From: Diplosphaera chodatii
Taxonomy: Eukaryota; Chlorophyta; Trebouxiophyceae; Prasiolales; Stichococcaceae
Length of the DNA: 64,000 nt
Assembly: GCA_032358165.1 (NCBI GenBank)
Contig: JAALGY010000041.1
Span: 1,736,001-1,800,000, forward strand
Direction: 5' to 3'
Below the pieces are notes generated by a model. It did no database searches. It saw only the letters and a program-made list of their open reading frames with translations, and was not told where the DNA came from. The position numbers were made by a program, and so were the translations under genes. Positions 12,201 to 27,805 of the stretch are shown here, in pieces (position 1 is the first letter of the stretch; each line of letters begins with the position of its first letter).

Positions 12201-15200
12201 CCCACTCCGGCTGGGCGCGTTCAAGCGCACCACGGACGGCTCGCAGTGGGTCCACATGGTGTGGTTTCAGCTGACCAACACCTGACCTGCTGCAAAGCCG
12301 GCTACCTGGCACCCAGCGTTGCCTTGTCGTGTGCAATCGGTTATAGATGCAGCCAAGTGCATCCACGGTGCAGCATGACGAACCGCTGCCCGCCTGTCAT
12401 GCCGTCAGCCGTGGACATGCTTATTGGTCGAGGTCGCTTCGGCTGCGCCGAGCAACATTCAGCATCGTGTCGCTGCAGACTGACCGTCTGCATACATCTG
12501 GATGTGCAGGTGTGTGCGCTGTGGCAGCAGGGCCTGCAGGTGGCAGACGAGCCGAGGTGCGAGGTGGTGTCTGGCAGGATCCCCAGCGAGGCCTTCTCCC
12601 AGACCTGCTGCGTCTGCCGCAAGCAGGTGCGGCGCTCAATCTCTGTGACAGTATCAGCAGCAGTGTCTCACAACATTGGCTGGAGGGGTCTTCTCTTGTT
12701 TTCCTTGGCTCCACAGCATGTTATGACGTCGCATGTTGCACCATGCACCAATGCAGCAAGGCGCCACGGTCAAGTGCGGCGGCAAGAACTGCACGCAGCA
12801 CGTGCACCCGCTGTGCGCGCGGAAACTCCGGCGGCTACCTCACCACCCGCGACGTCGGCGGCCGCATCGTGCACCGCACCTTCTGCTCGGTGACCTGTCA
12901 GCGTCTTCTCATGTGATCTCCCTTGCTGATGCAGCTGGGAGCAGATGGCAGACATCAGAACTTACTACGATCGAAACAGTGACAGCATGCAGACCGATTG
13001 GCAATTGTGCTTGCCCTTGCCAGGTGCATGCAGAGGCAGCGCGACGCCGCGACCGGTCCGCACAGGAGGTATGTGTCGAGCGAGTTCTGCACTACTTGGC
13101 ACCTCCTCTCCGCCAGTCCCTCTGGCCGGGTGACATGGCCCGTAGCCAGCACATGCCACCTTGCTGGTGTCAGTCGTCCCTGCAGCTCGGCCTCACGGCT
13201 GCTGTGTCGCTGCACGCTGCAGCAAGCGATGCTGGCGGCGATGGGCTGCCTGCCGGAGGCGCTGCCGGCGGGCGCGGCTGGCCCCGGCAGGCGCAATGGC
13301 GCCCCGCTCAGCTCCGTCGCCCAGGTGCCGCACCCTTGAACCTCATCTACTTTCGCTGCAGGTGGTGCTGATATGGCAGGTCAGCACGGTGCTGCAGGTG
13401 CTGGAAGCTGTCCTACTGACATTGTGACCCGAGGTCGGGCACACGGGTTTGAGAACAGCCAGGGATCCTGGTGTATGTTCTGCACAGGACCGGCTGCGAA
13501 AGGGCGTGGAGGCCCTGTCCACGCGCGAGGCGGAGCTCGAGGCGATCAAGTCGGCCCGCTACGAGCTGGAGACGGTGAGCACACCCGATCCAGGCCATGC
13601 TCGAAATGCACCAAGCACTTCGTGCTCAGTGCCATCTGCCGTCACTTGACGGATCACAAAAGGACGGAGCCGTCCAAGCACCGCAGGCTGGGCCGCGCCA
13701 CTGGCCAGCAGCATGCTAAGGTGCACTTCTGCCTGCACGCAGGTGCGGCTTGCCCTGGAGCGCATCAGCAAGCGGGAGCGCATCAAGCTGCAGCTTGCCA
13801 AGACCCACACACAGCTCGCAGAGGTGACCTTCCACCCTGCATCTGTGCCCAATGCTCCCAGCTGGATGCTTGGGCCGCTGTTGTGCAGTGCACCACTTCC
13901 CTGCAGCAGCGCCTGACTCCAGTGGACTTGCAATTGTAGCAAGAGCACACCTTCACAGCATCTCCGTGCCCTGCAGGCGTACCTCGCGGACCCAATGGCG
14001 GCTGCGAGGGCGCTGGGCATGGATGTGGGCGGTGACAATGCTGCGGAACACCAGGTGCAGTGCAGGCGCAGCTCTGGACACGTGGCTGCCTGCCAATTAG
14101 CTGCTCATGTAACCTGTTTGCGCAGCCTCATTGCGCAGCCTCATTACTGCTGGAAAAGATCTGCTGCATGATGTGTGCAGGAGGTGCAGCGTCCGCAGCC
14201 GCAGACTTCTGGCAGGCACCCGCCTAACAAGCCGCTCGTGATCAAGCTGGCCATCCCTGGACCCGCTTCTGCAGCCGGCGGCGCAGCTGCACCAGCAGCC
14301 GCGGCGGCGGGCGCCCCGCAGCTTCCCTCAGGTGCGGTGGCACTGTTGCAATCGCATTTCACCACATCGGCGATGTTGATGTGCATCTGCAATGACGCAA
14401 AGCCTGCACCAAGTGCAATTCCTGCTCTGTCGTCTGCTGTGCAGCGTTGCCCGAGTCAGCAGAAGGTGGGCAGCTGGGCATTGTGCCGCAGTCGGCACTA
14501 CTAGAGACCCCCACGCCATCAGCGGTTGGCAGCAAGCGGAAGCGCGATGCAGCAAGCCGGGGGGGCGGAACTGGAAAGCGCAGCAACGGCCGCCGCACAG
14601 TCCCCCGGGAGCTGGCCCTGCTACAGGTGCGTGCCTGCTTGTATGCTGCCGCTTCGATGTTGCATGTTTGTGACAGTTGGGCAGGCTGCTCCTGCAGTCG
14701 CCAGCTCCGTTGGCATGTTTCAAATGGTGTTCTGATGGCTTGCAGCATGAAGCAGCGGCTGCCGGGGCACCCGACATCATGACAGGGCCCGGCGTGCAGG
14801 GCGCAGGCCCCTCGCTGCGAGCCAGCTCGCTGCAGGGCCACCTGGGTGCCGATGGCACGGCGGCCGCCGCCGCGGTTGCAGGGCTGCTGCCGCCCGCAGC
14901 GCCGGCCGCCGCCAAGCAGCCCCGCAGCCGGGGCGGCGTCGCCGCCACGAAGCCGCCTGCCGAGACGCCGCCCAGCAGCCCATCGGCAGCTGCTGCGAGG
15001 CGCGCTGCTGGCAGCCGTGGCGCAAGCACGCCAGCCAACGCCGACGGCGAACAGCAGCCCGGTACGCTGCTGCCTGCTGTGCTCGCGGCGCCTGCTTCCT
15101 CCCGTCTGCAGGCAGGTGCAAGGGGAGTTGTTCATGCTGCTGTAGGCTCCTGTGCACACTTCAAGGGCTGCCCTGCTGCTGCTGCAGGCACTCCGAGGGG

Positions 15201-15348
15201 CACCCCTGGCACGCCACGCGGAGGCTTGCGTCGGGAGCGGGGCGCCGCCGACCGCAACCAAGGCGGCAGTGCCAAGAGCAAGGCCACTGCGCCTCGCGCT
15301 GGGAATTTGGCCAAGGCCAAGGCGGCTGCGCCTCGGCGGCGGCGGTGA
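6228..15348 (+). CDS. PHD finger / extended-PHD chromatin-reader protein with long Gln/Ala/Pro-rich region
   Basis: A many-exon gene of over 9 kb. The ATG at 6228 opens an in-phase exon run: 6228-6557, 6700-6879, 7016-7063, 7169-7405, 7541-7645 and the giant low-complexity exon 7757-9914. Later exons include 10281-10390 and 10534-10674, encoding [12 protein letters not shown] and the following helix. The block from about 11590 to 11990 encodes a canonical PHD finger ([21 protein letters not shown], then HQECYAV, then GEWLCWPC). From about 12150 to 12900 comes an extended [51 protein letters not shown]. Downstream are a coiled coil ([20 protein letters not shown]) and a basic Ala/Lys/Arg tail ending at 15348. 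The PHD-plus-ePHD pair reads histone tails in BRPF/JADE-like proteins and in plant PHD proteins such as Arabidopsis At1g77800, which this resembles. Exons between about 9915 and 14800 are only partly fixed. The function is inferred as nuclear chromatin binding. Confidence 0.78.
7757..9914 (+). repeat. Gln/Ala/Pro-rich low-complexity exon within the PHD gene
   Basis: One uninterrupted exon of about 719 codons made almost entirely of Ala, Gln, Pro and Val with short poly-Gln runs (for example around 8560-8590). It carries no folded domain that I can recognise. The antisense frames here are also open, but only as a by-product of the composition. Confidence 0.7.
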
Positions 15349-16861
15349 TGTAGATCAGGGCAGCTAGATCGTGACGACATGCATTATAACTCTCAGGCTG
15401 ACAAGTTGCTTATTGGTGAAACGCGGCGTCTGTCGGCTGCGTATCAGAGGAGCAACGTTGAAGGGCGAAAGAGGACTTTTCGCCTGCTTCGAAGCCACAG
15501 AGGGGCTACCTTTGCCACCTTCCACACTAGGGTTTTGCCCCACAGAAGAATCGATCAATCGAAGGACCGTGGAAGATCGGCCAAGCCAACGCCATTGCAG
15601 GGCTGCGCACTTTGCTTCGACGCGCAGCGGTCAGCTGCACTCGCCTGCATCTGCTCCCCTCAGCACAACAGCGGCCGCAATAGAACAAGCACGGCCTTGG
15701 CCAAAAACGCAGTGGGGGTCAGCGCTGACAGGGAGCGTCTTACAGCAGACAGCAAGCGTGTCGAGGGCGATCATGTGGCTTGAGGAGGGCAGGACTTGCA
15801 GACGGCAGGCCTGAGCGGTTGACGAGGCAGGGCACAGCCTCGAAGGTAGGCCGGATGCTGCCAGCAACATTGGCCTTCTTCAGCTCATCCAGCATGTAAC
15901 AACAGCTCCTTGTGGTCGCGTGCATTTGTCCTGCATATTGCGGCCGCGGGTCCTGCAGCCGGGGCAGCAGATTGTGCAGGCGACCTGTTGGCGGTCCTCT
16001 GGAGTGGCAGGGAAGGCCGTGCTCAGCGGGCAGTCCGCTGGCTCGCGAGCTCAGCGCTCACGTCTTTTGGCTACCTTGTAGCGCCAGGCAGCTGAGGCCA
16101 GCCCCACAAGGTGGCCACTGCCTCCTGAGGCCGCCGGACTGACTCTGCCAAGCCCGCACCGACACGTGAAGGAGTGGCTTTGCCATTGCGCTTCGCCAAC
16201 TGGTGCTTGTGACAGCGTCGCGGATGCGATCGTCAGTGGCGTCTCGAGCGCAGGCGATGCGCATGGGCCTGCAACGGTCAGGCGCCTCCTCTGATGCACT
16301 CTTATGTGATGCGAGCTACGAGCAGGCATAATATTGCGCTGGTGCTCTATCTGTGCACTGGTGGCCGCTGTTGAGCACGACCATGTGTTCCATCACAACG
16401 TACACGGCCAGCGACGCCGGCGGGTGTGGCTGTACGGTTCGAAGGGGTCCGCTTCCGTTGCACTGCCGTCGTGCTGACGTTTCCGGCTGACTTTGACACC
16501 CACAGCTAGCAATCACTGTTGGACGGCAGCGTTACCATCAATTGCTCTGTCCGTGTCGGCCCATTTCCCGAACCCTACCCAGCGTACACCAGAGGCAGGA
16601 CATCAGCCAGATGCAGTGTGTAGGTGTCACAGCTATATGCGGCGCTGTGCACCTGCATGCTGCGCATGACAGAGGCCCAGCGTCGCGATGTAGTATCAGG
16701 CACCGGACTTGTGCCATCAGGGCTGAGTGTAGGTCCTGCTGCGCGTGCAGGCGCAGATCGGCAAGCGGAGGCAGCGCTGCACACGCAAGGACTGACAGTG
16801 GCAGTTCCGCCAGTGGCTGCGGCGTCGCGTGCAGCAGCGCGCCTGCCGCAGCTGCGGGGAG
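15349..16861. other. Intergenic region, no gene established
   Basis: This lies between the PHD gene stop and the SnRK2 start codon. A TAGGGTTT motif (reverse of the plant telo-box) occurs near 15529. Open frames exist on both strands, including one at 15740-15925 (minus) containing MLDELKKANVAGSIRP, but none has a family signature or joins to other exons. The 3' end should contain the kinase promoter and 5' UTR. Confidence 0.4.
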
Positions 16862-19818
<2,957 letters not shown>

Positions 19819-21023
19819 GCGGCTCTGCACGCCACTTTCGAGGCGCCTCACGCGGCGCCGAGTGGCGGGCCATGTAGGCGCTGAGTCCAAGCGGCGGCGT
19901 GTGCAGCGCTGCTCATGGCGGCCTGTCAGCGGTTTCCGGGGCAGCAACATCTATTCCTGCCCGCTGAGCATCAGACAGTGGTGTGGGCAGAGTGGTATGG
20001 GCAGACAGAGGGTGCAGCACTCGGGCCCTGCGAACGGGCGATCACAGCATCTGCGGAGCTCCTCTGCCACCGCGCAGCTGCGGTGTTGGCAAGTGCACAT
20101 CCCTGACATCAGCTCTGCACAGCAGCAGCAGCCAAACTGGGGCATCACTTGCCAGCTGTGCATTATCCCAGCCATGCAGCTGGCATATATCATATGCTAT
20201 TCGAAGCATGCTAACATCACTGGGTATGGGCGAGATTTGACCAAAGCGGAACCGCCTGGAGAGCGTTACTCTGGGTTGGTGATGTACGGCAGTCTGCGCT
20301 TGGACGTGCATCATACACCACCACGCAGCCAGGGCAACTCTGGCGACCAGCGTGTCGTTTTGCTATGACTATTCATGCTGAGGCTGCCTGCAGCCCAGGC
20401 AGCCTGCAGCGGCTTCCATACGAAGCTCCTCGATGTGTGTTTAGCGGCAGCATGACAGAAGGTATAGTTTGAGACTCAACTACAGGCAGTTGTGTGGATC
20501 TTGCTCCGACCTTGAACACGATAGACAGTGGAAACCTTTGTTTTGGTGTGAACAGAGTCGTGTGGCCTCTCTGTAAACGAACTGGGCGTGTCCCTCCTAA
20601 GCAAGGTGCAGTGGTGAACCCCCCATGCCCGACGCTGAGCTATATCCTATAGTTGCAATTAGTACAGCTGCAGGGAAGGGGCTGTGCGGGGCCACAGCTG
20701 ATGCGATGACGCCCGGTGCAGTGGAGCAACATCTGCGCCAGAGGTCATTGCAGGAGCACCATTGCCGTGAGCCGCCGAATCTGCAGTTGCGGTAGTATGC
20801 ACAGGCTCTGCTGGAGCATCCTCCTGCACGACAGCAAGGCCTCAGTCGCTGGGGTCGCCATTGCGGCTTATTATCAATTGCAATCTGCAGGACAATCAGC
20901 AGCAGTCCCGGACAATGCCATGCTATCAACATGGGCTGTGTGTTCCCATACAAATGTATCACACTAGAATTTTGGGTTCTATCAGAGAGTAAACTGTCTT
21001 TCTGCTGTTCCCCAACTACTAGG
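19819..21023. other. Convergent intergenic region, no gene seen
   Basis: This lies between the SnRK2 stop and the stop of the minus-strand TFIIS-N gene. A TGTAA, the usual algal polyadenylation signal, occurs near 20570 but is far from the kinase stop. No coding exon was recognised. Confidence 0.4.
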
Positions 21024-23190
21024 CTACAGGGTGGGCACCTCCATCACGCGCCGCCAGGCTTGCACCAGAAACTCGGCGCCCTCCGCCACTGCCGTGAACG
21101 CATGCTGCACTCGCGTGTCGCAGTTTGTTGGCCGGTCTGATAAGCATCGTGTCATGAGCATCTCGGCAACCACAGTGATACCCCATGATTGGTTTCAGCT
21201 CATGTGAATGCCTCATGCCTCAATGGCTGATCATATGACCACACATCTCCACCGCCAGGTGTGAGCACCTTACCCTGCGCAGGGGCAGCACAGCGGCCCC
21301 AATCTGGGAGGCGACCAGCAGCGGCGCCGTCATGGGGTATTGAGCCAGGTATGCCATCGTCAGCAGCGCGCCCCGCAGGTCCGGCCCCGCAGCCAGCCGC
21401 CTGTGACAATGGGCAATGCCTACATCCGGTCTTGCTGTTCTGACAAGTCCTTATGTACCACGCAACCCGTGAAGCTAGCAAGTGCACGTGCGACTGCATT
21501 GCAGCGCCACAGTCAGCGCAGTCTGCCTGGGCTGGCCATGTAGGGAACCTGACACTGCTGGTGCCACTCACTGGAGGTTGATGGCGATGGTCTTCAGGTC
21601 CTGCACCCGCGTTTCATCAGTGCGTGGGGCCCGGGCAGCCGCCGCCGCCGCCGCTTGATTGATGCCAAACGCGGCGCTGGGTGCAGCAGTTGCTGCCGCC
21701 ACTGATGAGCAAACATTAACCGCCACCGTAGTCGGCGCTGGTGGGATACCGCCCACCGCAGCGTCAGCAAGTGCGGTCGCTGCAGGGCTGGTAGGCCGGG
21801 GGCTGTGCGACCCCGGCCGTGGCACTGGCCGACTTGCTGCAATCGGGTGTCGTGACGAGCCGCCGATGCAGCGCAGGCCGGCCACGGATGGCACCAGGAA
21901 CAGCGGCACCGCGATGCCGCCTGCAAATGGCGATCAGCTGTATGCTGGTGATGTTTGCTGCTCACATGTGCTCACTTCTGAGGTTACACTTCAGGGTGGG
22001 GTCTGGCCGGGCGCTGCACATACAAGTGCACCTTCAGCATCGGGGGACCATTCCCGTTTGGAGAGTGCCTTGCCAGCCTGGTGATTCCACGAGTCATCCT
22101 GCAAGTAGCAGATGCACATACGTGCAGCTCGAGACGCACAGCAGCAGATGGCAGACGCATTGCCCAACTTGACACGGTGTAGTACCATAGCATCAGCACA
22201 GTCATACTGGTGCCCACATCTGGCGAGTTGCGCAGCAGGATGTATCGCAGCTGTGGCGCTTGAGCCCAGCGGGCAGGTGGCGGCTGGAAGTAGGTGGCAT
22301 CATGTGCGCTGCCTGGCGGCGGGCGCAGCATTGTGCACAGCACATCTGATGCTGCGAGGGCGAACAGCATGTTAATTGGGCAGAAAGGGAACCAGCACAG
22401 TTCTGGAAAGTAGCGAATAGACCATGCAGGCCGAAGCCAAGCTGTGGCATGACAGCAGCTTTGCCAGGTGGTACAGCGGCTGACTTTGCACACACACACC
22501 TGCTACCGCCAGGCGCCTGATGTATACGAGGGAGGGCGGCTGCACGAACACAGCCTCCTCCTTAGCTGCAGGAGGATCAGACCCAACCTGTTGCCCCCTC
22601 CGTGGCAGATGCCTGTGCAGCTTCATGATACCTGCCGTGAGATGCTACAGAGCACATACAGACGCACGACTTGACAACCGTTCGAATTGTCTGTCGCATG
22701 GCACCTGGACAGAGCTGCAGCAGGAGCGCGTGTGCTGTTGGCATCACTGCCACATGCACTTCTACAGGCTGCGGTGCTGCCAGCTGCGGCCGAGGAGGCG
22801 GCTGCTGGAACGGCCTCTCCTGCTGCTGCTGCTGAGCATGGTGCTGCGCTGCATCCTGTTGCCGGTCTGCAGGGCTGCGCTGCACAGGCTGCCCGCGTGG
22901 CAAGCCCCTCTGCTGTTGTGATGGTAACTGCAGACGCCAGCGATGTGCTGGCGCTTGCAATGTCGCAGCCCTTGGGGGCCCGGGCGCCTGCAGCTGCGAC
23001 ACGGCAGCAGGACGCTGAGGAGATGCCGCCGCAGAGGCAGCAACTGTGGGAGTATTGGCTGCAGCAACTGACGCTGCGGGCTGGGAAGCTGCTACTGGCG
23101 TGGCCTTCCGCTGTCCCTGGCGTCGCCTATACAGCTGCCTCTGCTGCCACTGGTCATGCGCCAGTGCCCTGCCATCAAAAGCGTGACATG
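21024..23190 (-). CDS. Protein with C-terminal TFIIS N-terminal (LW/TND) helical domain, Gln-rich N-terminal part; 5' end unresolved
   Basis: The last three minus-strand exons join in phase: one ending at 21572, then 21400-21274, then 21104-21024. They encode TRVQDLKTIAINLQRLAAG, then LLTMAYLAQYPMTAPLLVAS with QIGAAVLPLRR, then HAFTAVAEGAEFLVQAWRRV before the stop. This fits the TFIIS N-terminal helical bundle (helix, P-[MV]-T, I-G-x-x-V-x-x-L-R, then L-x-x-x-W-K/R-x-x). Upstream exons contain APQLRYILLRNSPDVGTSM (about 22160-22290) and EEAVFVQPPSLVYIRR (about 22500-22580). Region 22700-23190 encodes a Gln/Ala/Pro-rich stretch (QWQQRQLYRRRQGQRK). No start codon is in frame at the 5' end, so further exons may lie between 23190 and 25400. 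TND domains bind transcription and elongation partners; a nuclear role is inferred. Confidence 0.5.
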
Positions 23191-25662
23191 GCTGATGCTT
23201 CGTGATGCCATCAGGATGTTATGCGTTTAGAATAAATTTATGCTTCTGACCACTGTGTCAGGTTGAATATCATCGTCGCGAGCACACATTCGAATGCTGT
23301 GCAGAGCGCACTTATTGCAGGCGCCGATGTGCTGCGGCAGCTTGCTGCACAGCTGCGAACGTGCGCAGCCCTGATGACGCTGCTCGTCGTCCTCTTGTCT
23401 CTCAATGTTCATCATATTTGACACCACTCACAACAACGCGCCCTGGTCGCGGGCCTCTGGTGTGGCAAGGCTCCCTGTGTCATATCTGCACGTGCGACGC
23501 TGCGGCTGATCGCACCTGCATTGAAAATGATGGTTTCTGTCTGCTGCGCGTGCAGGAGCTCCCCTGCGGCGGCAGGCCCCACATGATGTCAGAGGGCTGT
23601 GCATGCAGACAATACGTGCAGAACATCGACAAGGTAACGATTAGCCTTGTGTGATGTATATGATAGCCTATCTACGCCTGTTTTGCTCCCCGTGAACCGC
23701 TTGCCAACTGCCACATGCTGTGCATCGCAACACTTGGTTGGTCCCAGAATGGAGGTGCCTGCCATGTTAAATGCGACTCGTCGGAGCTCAAACGCAAGGC
23801 AAGCTGAGCGCATCATATACACTGATTTGCGATGCTTGCAAGCACCAAGCCGTGTTGTTCAACATATCGCCAACCTGCATCTCGATGATGGCGAACTCAT
23901 GCATCATGGTTCGCCAGGGCGCAGTGTGTTTATAACGCCGTACGCGCTACGTTCTCTAGACCATCTCTTGATTCCAATGGTCGTCCTCACGCATGCCCAC
24001 TGATCGGCCATACGTGCTGCAGGCAACTTGTCTGGACGCACGCGGAAACTGGGACAGTGTTTCGGCCCCTTAGCTGTCCGCCGCTGCAATATGCAGCGCT
24101 GCATCTGAGCGTCCACCCGGTTCCCACCTCCGACCTGTGCAACGGCTCCCGGTATTGACAGCCAACGACCTGCGCCAGATTGCTGAACCAAGCTGAGCCT
24201 GCGCGGTTCAGCTCAGCATTTGGGCAGGTGCTGACTGACAGCAAGGCTCAAATTGCTGAGGCGGCTGTACAGCGGCCAGGGTGCCAGGCACTGGCATCAG
24301 CCTGACTGATGTTAACGTGGCAACCGGCACGACGCTCGGCCTGGCGCTGGGCATCCCCTCGCCTTCGTGTCTGTCTCATCGAAAAGAGTGTGGCACACTG
24401 CTGCTGAAACTGCGACAACACGCCACGCATGCACAAGCGCCAGGTCGAGCTGCATGCAAGGCAAGCCAGGAGACGATCTCGATCAAGGCACTACCGTGCT
24501 GGCACTGCAGTCATTTTGCTGCTGGCTGCTGATCCATCGCAGCAGGCAGTTGCGAGTGGCGCATGCACAGTGGTCGGCAGTGGGCGATCAACCAATCGGA
24601 CATCAGGTATGTGCGGTGCATCCGGCTGGATCTCGCCTTACGCTTGACCTGAGCTTGCTTGCTGATAGCTACACATCACGCTTCGTTTGTATTCGTGAAT
24701 TGGTTCAGAGGACGCGAGCAACCGCGTGCTCCACCTCCCGACTGCAGTGTTGATTCGTGTCGCTGCAGGGTAGCAACGGATGTGGAGGGTGAGGACATCG
24801 TGCTGGGGCACTAAATCAGCGGCGGCATGCCCCGCCGACCTGCCGACAGCAGTACAGCACAGGTGGGCTCCTGTGTGCGGTGGGCTATTACACTTATCAG
24901 CCATTGAAGTCCAGCTCTGGCAGGATCTGGCGGGCACTGATGTGTCACGGCCCTCCTTTTCAGAAGGCGGTTTTTTGACAGCCAGGCTGGTGGTTGCGTT
25001 TCTGCCTAAGGCTGTCTGTGCCATTCTGCCGGCACGGCAGCAGCAGAGTGGCCAGGAGCGACCTGGGCGGCTGCAGCCAGCTGGACGGCAGCAGCGCCGA
25101 CAGACAAGGCACTGACTGGGGTACGATGCTAAACAGTGCTGCGGGACCATGCCGCCGTGCAGCTGGCTGCGCCGCTGCCGGATGCCAGCAGATTGTGCCC
25201 AGCCCAACCGCAGGTGCCGAGCAGGGTGGTGTTGCTGCTGTGGCGGGACACGCCGCGGAAGCAGCGGACGTCTGAGGTGGGGATGTGAAGCAAAGAATGC
25301 AGTGCAACAAGGCGCGCACCAAGCTTCATGAGTACCCGACAAGGACACCAACTGTGGGCTTGACAGGAGACATTGTCACACATATGATCACCACACTGAT
25401 CAGAAACCACGGCCTATGTGTCCTTTTGCGACTGTGTCAAGATGCAAACTCGAGCAATATCTCAACACTGTGTTGATCGTATGACGTAGGGTCTGCAGCT
25501 TGCATAGTTCTTCATTTGTCACCAAGGGTGAAGTGAACTATCAGCCGCGTGTGCTAGCTTGGCAAGAACATTGCGCCGTATCCCTCCAAGGCACAATGGC
25601 TCTCCTGCTGTCAGCCAGGATCGCTGTCCAACTTGCCTGTTCATGCCCGCGCCAGTTTGCAG
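23191..25662. other. Region with no established gene; possible exons of the upstream minus-strand gene
   Basis: No protein family was recognised. On the plus strand a 78-base open segment (23556-23633) has good splice-site-like borders (GCGTGCAG before, GTAACG after) and encodes 26 Cys-containing residues beginning ELPCGGRPHMMSEGC, but no partner exons were found. On the minus strand, 25050-25330 has Ala/Pro/Gln-rich open frames that could be 5' exons of the TFIIS-N gene. Both are weak. Confidence 0.3.
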
Positions 25663-26744
25663 TCACCGGAGCTTGCCCTTGGCGGTGCCATTTACGAAGG
25701 ATCCGCGTGGCTTCTTCACGCCTGCGGGTACGCCGATGCCCGGCAGGCCAAAGCTGCCGGCCGTGCCATTCTGGATGCTGGCCTTCTTCAGCGCCAGCGC
25801 GAAGTTCACCAGCGTGTCGTTCTCGTCGACCACCTGCAGCAAGGACAATCTGTCGCAATCGCACTCTGCATCTGCTGCTGGTGCACAGCATGCAACTAAA
25901 CGAAATGATTGTGCACCACACGCATTCTTGTGCACGTGACCACCAAGTGTCAAACAGCTGCTGGCAAACAGGCCAAATTGCCAGATCGGCATATGCAGGA
26001 TTCAGACAGCCAAACACAATGACCACAAAATCTGAATGGGTAGGGGCTGCGCACGTAGTGCTGGAAGTGGCGCGCCACGGCGGGCATCAGGTCCTCCTTC
26101 TTGGCGCCCGGCCCCGCGTCGCCCAGCTTGTAGTGCTGCCGGTACCGCCGTAGCGACGCTGCCTGTTTGTGTCAGAAGCCCACCATTTGGCAGCAGAAGG
26201 GTCACAGGCGTGAGGAGTGCCATGGTTTATGACATCTAGCTACGGATATGAACAGTGACAGAAACACGTAAGCACAGGACAGGCACGGGCTCCTGCTGAG
26301 CGGGTGTGGACGTGTTGCATGCTCGATTGAGGTCAAAGAACAGTGGCGAGGGGCAGGCGATGTGCCGGAGAGGCGCACATCCAGTTTGCTGAGGTCCACA
26401 CGAGGGTTGGTGCGCCGCGTGGAGGCACGCTGGGCGGGCATCGGGGCCGTTGGCATCTGCACGCAAAGGTTCGCGTATTCATGAGGCAGCACATGAAGCG
26501 CAGCACGCCACACTAGGTCCAGTGGCTGCATGCCTGGAGTTCATGTGCATGCACACGCTGCGCAGCACTTGCACGCATACAGGGCAAGTGGACGGCACCA
26601 GAGCCCGCATCAAGCTGTGGCGTATCTCTGCAGTCACAAGTGCGCTGCACGCACCTCAAGATCCTCGTCATCGCTGGACATGCCATCGTGCAGGTCCCTG
26701 GTGGCCTGCCTGCCAGACACCTTGCGCTTGCCGAGGTGCGCCAT
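25663..26744 (-). CDS. SAP30-like protein (Sin3-binding domain)
   Basis: Four exons, all in phase, give 148 aa: 26744-26655, 26456-26379, 26162-26055, 25833-25663. The N-terminus MAHLGKRKVSGRQATRDLHD is followed by an acidic patch SSDDEDLE. The core reads PRVDLSKLDAASLRRYRQHY, KLGDAGPGAKKEDLMPAVAR, HFQHYVVDENDTLVNFALAL. This matches the C-terminal Sin3-binding domain of SAP30, in the compact plant form (VDFSKLD..., RHF..., DE...). The zinc finger of animal SAP30 is absent, as in plant homologues. SAP30 proteins bridge Sin3 and histone deacetylases in a nuclear corepressor complex; that role is inferred from the domain. A Gly-rich basic tail ends at KGKLR. Confidence 0.85.
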
Positions 26745-27805
26745 GCTGCCGCTTCCTGCAGTTCAGATGTGTAGTATCGTTCATGCCGTACTCCTGAGGC
26801 TCTCTGTGCTCTGCTAGCGCCAAAAGGTGGCCCACAAACCAGGTCGATCAGTGTGTCCAACCACTCGAAAAGCCTAGATGTGAGCTTTGGGCCGCTCCGA
26901 CGTGGATCGGGGACAACCAGGTGCTATACAGAGGCGATAGAGCTCAACATGCGGTGTCCACACCGCTGTAACGGGCTGAAATGCACGGGACTTTGGCCAG
27001 TCCAGCTTCGTGCCCACCGCCGTTGGCCCGCAGCACGGGCAGCCGAGGCGTGACAAATTGCACGGGAGGCAAGCTGCAAGGCATATGCAGGCCCCAAGGA
27101 ATGCTACGCCCTGCCCTGTTGCTGCTCAGCGTGTCACCAGCGGTCACGGGACCGTCGGTAGCAAGCTCGGCACACACAGCAGCCGGCTTGCCGTGCGTTC
27201 ATGGACCGCACCTGAGGAGCTGAAGCACGCAGCCGGAAGACCTCCTCGGACGGACTCACTCTGCGCCCGCGCGTCGTGTCGGAGCTGTGTTCAAGGGTCG
27301 CTGCACAGCTCCTCCCGGCTCCTGCACCCACGCGCGGTCACAGCTGAATGAGGCCACTGGCGTTGTGTGGCAACACAGTGCAATGTGTTAGCACATCACA
27401 CGTCGAACACCGGAGCAACAGCGCGAGTGAGGCTGTTTGTGCGGTGTACAAGCGCATTTCCGTCGGACCGCACTGAGCAAGCATTTCGGACCATGGTTGT
27501 TATTCTTGCAGCGCAGGCCACAGAACGGTACAGCACGAGACAACGTCCCACCTGTTTTGCTTCACTACGTGTGATGGTCACGGCTTCACGCACAACAGCG
27601 TATAGGTGCGGACCCGGCAGCCCTGCCCTGTAGTTGTCACGTGCGGCTGCCGTCAGCATTACGTATGGTGTGATCGCGATGGAGAGTCTGAAGACATGCA
27701 GTTGGGCTTTGCTGGCGACCTCCCGGAGTGCTTTGAGCTGCTGACGTTCTGCATGCTTCGTGTTGCCACAATCCAATAGTATCCGAAGGGGACCAAGCAG
27801 ATCTA
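26745..27805. other. Intergenic region between the GRP170 3' end and the SAP30-like 5' end
   Basis: Both flanking genes are on the minus strand, so this should hold the SAP30-like promoter and 5' UTR and the GRP170 3' UTR. No further gene was recognised. Confidence 0.45.

Noticed and set aside
15371..15814. Plus-strand open frame of 147 residues after the PHD gene
   Set aside because: It has no recognisable motif and no joining exons; a telo-box-like motif nearby is more consistent with UTR or promoter sequence.
22687..23205. Plus-strand open frame of 172 residues overlapping the Gln-rich region
   Set aside because: It is Ala-rich with no motif; the minus strand gives a Gln-rich stretch upstream of the TFIIS-N exons, which is the more economical reading, though weak.
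24638..25351. Minus-strand open frame of 237 residues
   Set aside because: It has mixed composition with many Cys, Arg and Pro residues, no family motif and internal splice-like sites. It may partly be 5' exons of the TFIIS-N gene but cannot be supported as a gene.
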